A stretch of 64,000 bases of DNA, taken from the NCBI RefSeq assembly GCF_021730395.1, contig NC_069366.1:83927001-83991000 (forward strand). Direction: 5' to 3'. Of this stretch, positions 57,901 through 64,000 are shown piece after piece (the stretch's first letter is position 1; the number at the start of each line of letters is the position of its first letter). The stretch is from Mercenaria mercenaria. Lineage: Eukaryota > Mollusca > Bivalvia > Venerida > Veneridae. The notes below the pieces were generated by a model that was not told the origin of the DNA, did no database searches, and worked only from the letters and a program-made list of their open reading frames with translations. Position numbers and translations under genes: made by a program.

Positions 57901-58781
57901 CGGGACCATTTGTAACTGTTCAAGGCCGTGGAAAACGTCGAGAAAAAAGATACCTTTGTTTATTCACTTGTTTGAGTACAAGAGCTGTACACTTAGAGAT
58001 TGCATTTGGAATGGATGTAGATTCTTTTCTTAATGCGTTTTACCGGATGGTTAGTCGTCGGGGATTACCAAAAACTATGTTATCAGACAATGGATCAAAT
58101 TTTGTTCGTGCTGACAAAGAATTAAAACAGTTATTGCAGTGTCTTGATCAGGATAAAATTATAGAAAACACAGCAAATAAAGGAATACAGTGGCAATTTA
58201 TTCCACCCTTTGCTCCTCATTGGGGAGGTGTACACGAAATAATGATCAAAAGTGCTAAACGTGCAACATAAGCAATATTACAAAATGCTTCAGTTAATGA
58301 CAAAGAGCTTATGACGGCATTTGCTGGAGCTGAAGGCTTGATCGATTCAAGACCACTTACATATCAAACTAGTAATCCAGCAGACTGTATACCGCTTACA
58401 CCAAACCATTTTCTGCATGGACAAATCGGGGGAAAGTTTGCTCCTGAAAGTGTGGATACTACAGAATTCAGTCCTAGAAAGCGATGGCGTAGAATACAGG
58501 AGTTAGTTCGACACTTCTGGAATAGATGGTTACATGAGTGGTTACCCAGTCTACGAACATAAAAAAAATGGCATAGAATTAATCCAGACCTGAAAGGTAA
58601 CGATGTCGTGATTGTTACGTCTAATGATTTACCGCGAGCACAGTGGCCAGTAGGGCGTATTACGCATGTGCATACAAGTCGCGATGGACATGTGCGCGCA
58701 GCAAATGTTTTAATGAATGGCAAAGAATTTGTGCGACCAATAACAAAATTGTGCCCATTAGAAATAAATGCTGATGATTAA
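54900..58781 (+). pseudogene. Bel/Pao pol region (fossil)
   Basis: Domains in order: aspartic protease (LLDDGSSKSYI near 54,960), reverse transcriptase (VRIVFDAAAK near 55,830 and YMDDS near 56,190), RNase H (HAFGDASEKAYGS near 56,720 and FWTDSMNVLHWI near 56,945), an integrase H2C2 zinc region (HFHEDSGHSG ... CTKCK near 57,690-57,800), the integrase core (VDYAGPF near 57,893; LSDNGSNF near 58,080), and a C-terminal DUF5641-like domain (RAQWPVGRIT near 58,638) ending at 58,781. The longest uninterrupted stretch covers RNase H to the integrase core. It is broken at several places and is not a host gene. Confidence 0.9.
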
Positions 58782-58836
58782 ATAATATTAACGCGTACTA
58801 AAGCAGAAAATGTTTACAGTTACTCATAATTCGCGT

Positions 58837-58901
58837 GTGGAGGGCATAATAATCCCTCATATCAGTGGCTAATTGTAAGTGGAGGGCATAATAATCCCTC
58901 A
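58837..58901. repeat. Duplicated hairpin motif in the Bel/Pao 3' region
   Basis: GTGGAGGGCATAATAATCCC followed by TCA occurs at 58,837-58,859 and 58,879-58,901. Each copy contains GAGGG-CATAATAAT-CCCTC, a 5-bp stem with a 9-nt loop. It lies in the ~1.1-kb non-coding stretch between the pol stop and the right LTR. Confidence 0.9.
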
Positions 58902-59854
58902 GAAGCAGTAATTTTAAAAATCAGTAAATTAAGATAAAGATTGGGCACAAGGACAAACATTTTTCTTATTTCAGGAATTGTATAATCTGATGAAGAAGAT
59001 TGTAAAACAAACAAGACTCTAGAAGAAAATATTGTCTCTAGGAGATTGTACATTTTTTATTAGTTATTAACATTTTTTGTGTGAAAATGAACTGTTTAAA
59101 GTTTACTATGTCATGAACTTAATTGTTTAATGTTTATTGAGAATGTACATGTATGTAACTATGTAAAACAGTTGTGGGAGAATATAATCTGAAAATCACA
59201 TATTACAAATATTTTTCATAAGACAAATTAATAGATAGAACATCAGTACATTAGTAAGTACGCAGATTGTCAAGAATTGTTTAATTAACAAAAATACTAG
59301 TCATAAACGGTACACATGAATAGCGTAAAAAAAATATAGTGCTCAATATTTTATTCAATAAATTATGTTAACATGACAATTGTTGCTAGAGTAAATTTAT
59401 GTAAAGTTTTCTAGCGATTAGTATTATAGTAAATAGTTGAAATGTATAGGTTTCAAATTTTAGGTGTTTCGTAATTGTTGGTTATATGTTGAGCATTGTA
59501 AGATTTTTTTTTTGAATGCTAGAAGTTTGTATACATGTAACTGAAAGAATAATTATTGGTGTTGACTGGATTGATATTATTGTCCAAAGTCTGAACTGAA
59601 ACAACCAAATTGTCCTAAGCTTTATTTACTATATAATTTTACAAGAAAAAGAAGCTGAAATGGTTCTACCTGATGATAAAGAGTAAAGTGAAATATTCTA
59701 GTTATCAGTGTAAATATGAAGTATATTAAAAGTGTGTAGCTTTAGATATTTTCTTGTAGTTTTGTCAAAATTGTTATTTTTCAAAAATGTTCATTTTTGT
59801 ATAAAATAATTTTCTGTAGTCAAATGTTATTGATAAGTTAGATTGAATCAAACT

Positions 59855-59872
59855 TATCAAGGTGGGGGAGTA
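59855..59872 (+). other. Polypurine tract of the Bel/Pao element
   Basis: AAGGTGGGGGAGTA directly precedes the right LTR, in the position of the plus-strand primer. Confidence 0.7.
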
Positions 59873-60095
59873 TGTTCTGAAGAATTAGTTAAGTTTTCAA
59901 GTAGTAATTTAGGGTTCACGCGCCTAAGAGGCCGAGCACGGGATTTTTGCTCTTTTCGGTAATTACTTTACTGTAATTTCTGTACTTGCGTGAAATATAA
60001 CCATGTTTTAAGTCAGCCATGTTGTAAAGTGAATTGATAGCGAAAATAAAAGTTAAAAAAGGAAAATAGTTGTAATTATAGTTGTAAGCGGAACA
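59873..60095 (+). repeat. Right LTR of the Bel/Pao element
   Basis: A 223-bp copy of the left LTR with about four differences. It is followed by the target duplication GCTGC. Confidence 0.95.
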
Positions 60096-60100
60096 GCTGC

Positions 60101-61850
60101 TGCTCCTATTTACATACATCAATGTGATAAATGTAGCACGTAAAAATACAGTCTAGAGTCTTCGAGTTTATCATGTTTAATTCAATTAAAAAGAAATTTC
60201 TTTTGATGTTTTTGGTGCAAATCGACTTCTGACATCAATCATTTATACAAGAACATCGAAGGTTACTCTGTGCCTCCAGCCTCCGTTGATTTCTGTGATT
60301 TTATAATTTTTAAGTTGAGATTATTTGCGGTGCCAGGCGATAACAAGTATCTTTAACTAGTTTATTTTAATGTCTACAACGATTTATTTTCAGCAGCGTA
60401 TGTGTAGAAAACGGTCTCGTAGAGTGTAATTTACTTTTCTCGTAGAGTTTGAATGGCCTCTGAGGTTCAGTTGAAGCTGCGCACAACAACAATTTTAGCG
60501 TGAATATTTAATAGAGATCATACAATAAATTGTTCTCAACAATTCCGTCAGCGTCGATGCCTGTGCCCATGTGAGCATGAGTCGGGTTTCATAACTGTGA
60601 CGTACATATTACAAAAACCATGTCCCTTTTTCGCATAACAATTATAAGTAAATCTGGTTTCTTACCAACTACTCGATAGAATGCTTTCAAACTCACCATT
60701 AGTTCTATATGACATCATTCAGAGCATCGGCTTCTCCATTTTCCTAAAAATTTCGTAGACAACTTAATCTTCATTCTAGGTTTAAGTTTAAAGCGTGTTT
60801 TTCTTTTTTAATTACACCCATCTCCATTTGGAACGAAGTTTCATCCTAATCTGCTCTTGACTGCATTTTACACCTTGTTGTCTCCAATTATACGACAATT
60901 TCACGATTGTTTATTATCAGTTCATTTACAAAAAGTGAGAACTGACGTATACCAGGTTCCAAAGCAAAATTGGTGTTGGGTTTACATAGTTTCTATTCCA
61001 GATTGCTTGGTTAGTATTTCTGGTCCTTTGGAATCATGGGGTCTATTCAATTTGCTTTTATAGAGGAGTTTCGCTAAAACCGCTGCTAGGGGCCTGAGAG
61101 ATGTTACATTTTTCAGAACCTCAAAGGAGCAGACTCAACCAGAGCAAGTTTGCTAGCTTAGACTTACAAAGCTTGTTGAGAGGAAGTATTCTGTTAAAAA
61201 AAGGCTTATTCTTTCTTCATACTGATACAGATATTTTCACAGAAAACCCTATTCTCTCTAGGCTCATCTCAACAAATTTGTAATGATTTCCGATTTTATG
61301 GTGACTATTAGCTAGGCAGAATTCTGCCGAGTTCAGACTGCATTTGTCCGGTCGTTAGAGTCAGAGAAAAGAGATGTTGTAAAATGTTTTTTGTCTTTTT
61401 TCAGAAAACGCTTTATGGCAGAGATATTTATTTTAAAGGGCTCTAACGACTGATGCCAGTCTATGTATCCAGAGGTTCTTCTTGAAAATTGGTTGCACAT
61501 TTATATTATTCACAGTGATAGCTTTTTAGGATAAGCAGTTATGCCACCTTTATGGCCTTGTATGCCTCTAAGATACTAAAAGGTAAGGGTTGATTTCTCG
61601 GAAGCACAGAGCACCACAAACACAGCCATAGAGACACGTATTTGCAAAGTAGGCTCATAACAAAAAGAAGCAAATCAAACAAGTACATTTTAATTTTATG
61701 CAAAATATAGAAAAAGGTTGAGGAAGGGGTAGGGGGTAGAGTTAGGGTGGGGATGTAAAGGGGAAAGTGGAACAAGGATGAATATTAAAAACTTTGAATA
61801 CCTAAATCTCGCAAAGGACTACATACATAATCATATTCAGTGGCACTGCA
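60101..61850. other. Unassigned sequence
   Basis: Slightly less AT-rich than the average of the window but without a supported gene; frames at 60,857, 61,101 and 61,539 show no recognisable domain. Confidence 0.5.
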
Positions 61851-61852
61851 AG

Positions 61853-62080
61853 GTGTTCGTGATGGATGCATCGACAATAGGGATTTTTATGCATTGTTCT
61901 ATTAAGCGTTTGTGATGGATGCATCGACAATAGGGATTTTATGCATTGTTCTATTAAGCGTTTGTGATGGATGCATCGACAATAGGATTTTTTATGCATT
62001 GTTCTATAAAGTGTTTGTAATGTCGACAATAAGGATTTTTATGCATTGTTCTATTAAATGTCTGTGATGGATGCATCAGC
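61853..62080. repeat. 54-bp minisatellite
   Basis: About four and a half units of GTGATGGATGCATCGACAAT then AGGGATTTTTATGCATTGTT CTATTAAGCGTTT, of 53-54 bp with one shortened unit. The apparent minus-strand frame through it is a by-product of the repeat. Confidence 0.95.
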
Positions 62081-62089
62081 AGATAAAGC

Positions 62090-62605
62090 CTCTGCCTAGA
62101 CTAGCTCTTAGAGTATGATTTATCTTTTTTTAATTTTTATTTTTAAAACTGTGATTTTAGCCAGTCTATATCCCGTGTCCAATGTCATAATAACACAATC
62201 ACTTCCCTGCGAATATCGCTAAATTAGGCTGGCTATTGTCAAAAATTACAAAAATCTGAAAATTTGGGACAATTTTTTTTTATCATCAGTCTAGTTGCTA
62301 GTCTAGCCTCTGTCATGTATTCTGATTTTACAGTGCATAGTCATGTTAGTTGCAAGTTAGGACACAGTGTTCAAAGAATTTCTAATGGAATGAATCCCGT
62401 TCAGTTATATCATACAAGGAGCCACACAGTTTAGCATTAAGCGACATCATTATGAGCGCCCGTATCTGTCTTAGCGGTCACTTTGTTGTTTTTCATAGTA
62501 AGTTATAATGACAAATATTTCAAAAGCATAAGTTGTAGAATTTCGATCTTTTTAATCATCCAATGAGTAGTAACCTATTCATCAAGTATGTATGTTATAA
62601 GAATC
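62090..62605. other. Unassigned AT-rich sequence
   Basis: Nothing supported; AGCCAGTCTATAT and AGTCTAGTTGCTAGTCTAGC show short internal repetition. Confidence 0.4.
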
Positions 62606-62609
62606 TTTC

Positions 62610-62736
62610 ATTGGTTGAAGGTGCGGATGGAAATATCCGGATCGAGGGAACTGTTTAGACAGTAACGAGGTTCTGCCGAGTTACCGCCAAAACAGTTACC
62701 CGAGAGCCAGATATTTCCATTTTACACATCGGCACC
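62610..62736. mobile_element. Foldback/MITE-like hairpin, copy 2
   Basis: The arms TTGGTTGAAGGTGCGGATGG AAATATCCGG and the inverted CCAGATATTTCCATTTTACAC surround the core GGAACTGTTTAGACAGTAACG. It is a more diverged copy of 36,277-36,410, with the loop in opposite orientation (GAGGTTCTGCCGA). Confidence 0.75.
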
Positions 62737-62958
62737 GGCACACAGGAAAGTCCTGTCTGGCATTCAAGAATAATGCTGTCCTAATACTTGGACGATTCCT
62801 TTGCATAAATTCGTCATTAGGATGTTTGAATATACAAGCATAACTAGGATATTGTTGTATCGATTTATAACACAATATACAAAAAAAAAACATTAAAAAT
62901 ATAATGTTAATATTCTACAGTTGCTACATATGTACAATTTACAAAGATACACATTACT

Positions 62959-63192
62959 GAGCCGCGCCATGAGAAAACCAACATAGTGGCTTTGCGGCCA
63001 GCATGGATCCAGACCAGCCAGCGCATCCGCGCAGTCTGGTCAGGATCCATGCTGTTCGCTTTCAAAGTCTATTGGAACTAGAGAAACCATTAGCGAACAG
63101 CATGGATCTTGACCAGACTGCGCGGATGCGCATGCTGGTCTGGATCCATGCTGGTCGCAAAGCCACTATGTTGGTTTTCCCATGACACGGCA
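62959..63192. mobile_element. Palindromic MITE, copy 2
   Basis: A 234-bp near-palindrome of the same family as 50,307-50,541: GAGCCGCGCCATGAGAAAAC at the left and GTTTTCCCATGACACGGCAC at the right. The unpaired centre is reversed relative to copy 1 (TTTCAAAGTCTATTGGAACT versus AATTCCAATAGGCTTTGAAA). Confidence 0.9.
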
Positions 63193-63356
63193 CATATATC
63201 AAACATGTACATGTATTCAGTGCACTAAACGTACAGAAATTTTCATTGAAAAGAGAGTTTCAGATTTAAAACGCAAATTTTTAACATATTGAAAAGGGAT
63301 TCTGAAGAGAAGAAACACCATCAGAGAAATATCAAGACTCACTTTACATTGAAAAA

Positions 63357-64000
63357 CAAGAGCTGTCTCCATAGGATGACAGATGCCCCCGATGGCACTT
63401 TGAATGAGTAGTTATGGCCGATGTTAGAGTTTAGGACCTTTGACCTACGGAGCTGGGTCTTGCGCGCGACACGTCGTCTTACTGTGCCACACATTCATGC
63501 GTAGTTATTTTAAAATCCATGCATGAATGACAAAGATATGGACCGGACACGCCCATCAATGCACTATCATGAAAAATGACCTTTAACGTCTAAGTGTGAC
63601 CTTGACCTTTGAGCTACGGACCTGGGTCTTGCGCGCGACACGTCGTCTTACTGTGGTACACATTCATGCCAAGTTATTTGAAAATCCATCCATGGTTGAC
63701 AAAGATATGGACCGGACACGCCCATCAATGCACTATCCTTTAATGTCTAAGTGTGACCTTGACCTTTGAGCTACGGACCTGGGTCTTGCGCGCGACACGT
63801 CGTCTTACTGTGGTACACATTCATGCCAAGTTATTTGAAAATCCATCCATGGTTGACAAAGATATGGACCGGACACGCCCATCAATGCACTATCCTTTAA
63901 TGTCTAAGTGTGACCTTGACCTTTGAGCTACGGACCTGGGTCTTGCGCGCGACACGTCGTCTTACTGTGGTACACATTCATGCCAAGTTATTTGAAAATC
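63357..64000 (+). repeat. 157-bp tandem repeat array running off the window
   Basis: It begins AAGAGCTGTCTCCATAGGAT. The first unit spacing is 169 bp, then exactly 157 bp (CTTGACCTTTGAGCTACGG at 63,601, 63,758 and 63,915). The shorter units lack a 12-bp CATGAAAAATGA-like stretch. Each unit has GCGCGCGACACGTCGTCTTA and CACGCCCATCAATGCACTAT. The last units are almost identical, suggesting recent amplification. Confidence 0.95.

Larger units (their letters stand above)
53203..60095 (+). mobile_element. Bel/Pao LTR retrotransposon, nearly complete fossil
   Basis: A 6.9-kb element with two LTRs, a gag-like region, a pol region (aspartic protease, reverse transcriptase, RNase H, integrase, C-terminal DUF5641-like domain) and a 5-bp target duplication GCTGC at 53,198-53,202 and 60,096-60,100. 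The domain order and the gag zinc knuckles (CFRCLGNGHAGSTC) are those of Bel/Pao elements. No envelope gene is seen. The LTRs differ by about three substitutions and one indel over 224 bp (~98% identical), so the insertion is recent. The structure looks whole, but the coding part has roughly half a dozen breaks. Confidence 0.92.

Noticed and set aside
61802-62029. 75-aa minus frame with repeated CIHH motifs
   Set aside because: Frame created by the 54-bp minisatellite; the Cys/His spacing is a by-product.

Overview
The window is AT-rich, intron- and repeat-dense animal DNA. The dispersed repeats (a palindromic element whose arms carry GACCAGCATGGATCCAGACC, a TTAACCTTT...AGCAGG element, tRNA-derived SINEs and a 157-bp CTTGACCTTTGAGCTACGG tandem unit) are ones I associate with bivalve molluscs, probably venerid clams. 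That assignment rests on memory of repeat families, not on a search. There is little host coding sequence; most of the window is transposon fossil, repeat or unassigned intergenic and intronic DNA.

Layout. 1-11.3 kb: the body of a Polinton/Maverick whose left end lies outside the window. It has a protein-primed DNA polymerase B, a minus-strand block with a coiled-coil fibre-like protein and an A32-type packaging ATPase, then plus-strand virion genes (minor capsid-like protein, a badly decayed major-capsid region, an adenain-type protease remnant). An ~80-bp tandem array lies at its right edge. 11.8-17.3 kb: mostly featureless, with one SINE and the 3' end of a LINE.

17.3-26.1 kb and 40.0-43.5 kb hold two paralogous host gene units. 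Each has a promoter/first-exon block (95 bp alignable without gaps, ending at the same GTAAGA donor), a long intron, and one coding exon for a ~176-aa protein with an LRAT/NlpC-P60-like His...NCxxFA pattern. The 43.0-kb copy is intact and the 25.6-kb copy is a pseudogene; a third exon fragment sits at 44.0 kb. The intron of the dead copy has been enlarged by a 3.3-kb element with ~530-bp terminal inverted repeats and by a 1.4-kb short-TIR element. The 3.3-kb element appears to carry two convergent spliced genes, each fed by a splice donor inside an inverted repeat; one includes a C2H2 zinc finger. It is my main candidate for something undescribed.

26-40 kb: LINE remnants (reverse transcriptase, C-terminal and APE-endonuclease pieces), SINEs, a hAT-like non-autonomous element, hairpin elements and a 420-bp tandem duplication. 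44.7-53 kb: short inverted-repeat elements, SINEs and diverged tandem repeats. 53.2-60.1 kb: a nearly complete Bel/Pao LTR retrotransposon (224/223-bp LTRs differing at about four positions, 5-bp target duplication GCTGC), recent but with several breaks in its coding part. 60.1-64.0 kb: a 54-bp minisatellite, second copies of two palindromic elements, and the start of a 157-bp tandem array that runs out of the window.

No tRNA, rRNA or CRISPR feature was found. The only host protein-coding gene I would stand behind is at 42,980-43,510 with its upstream exon at 40.1 kb.
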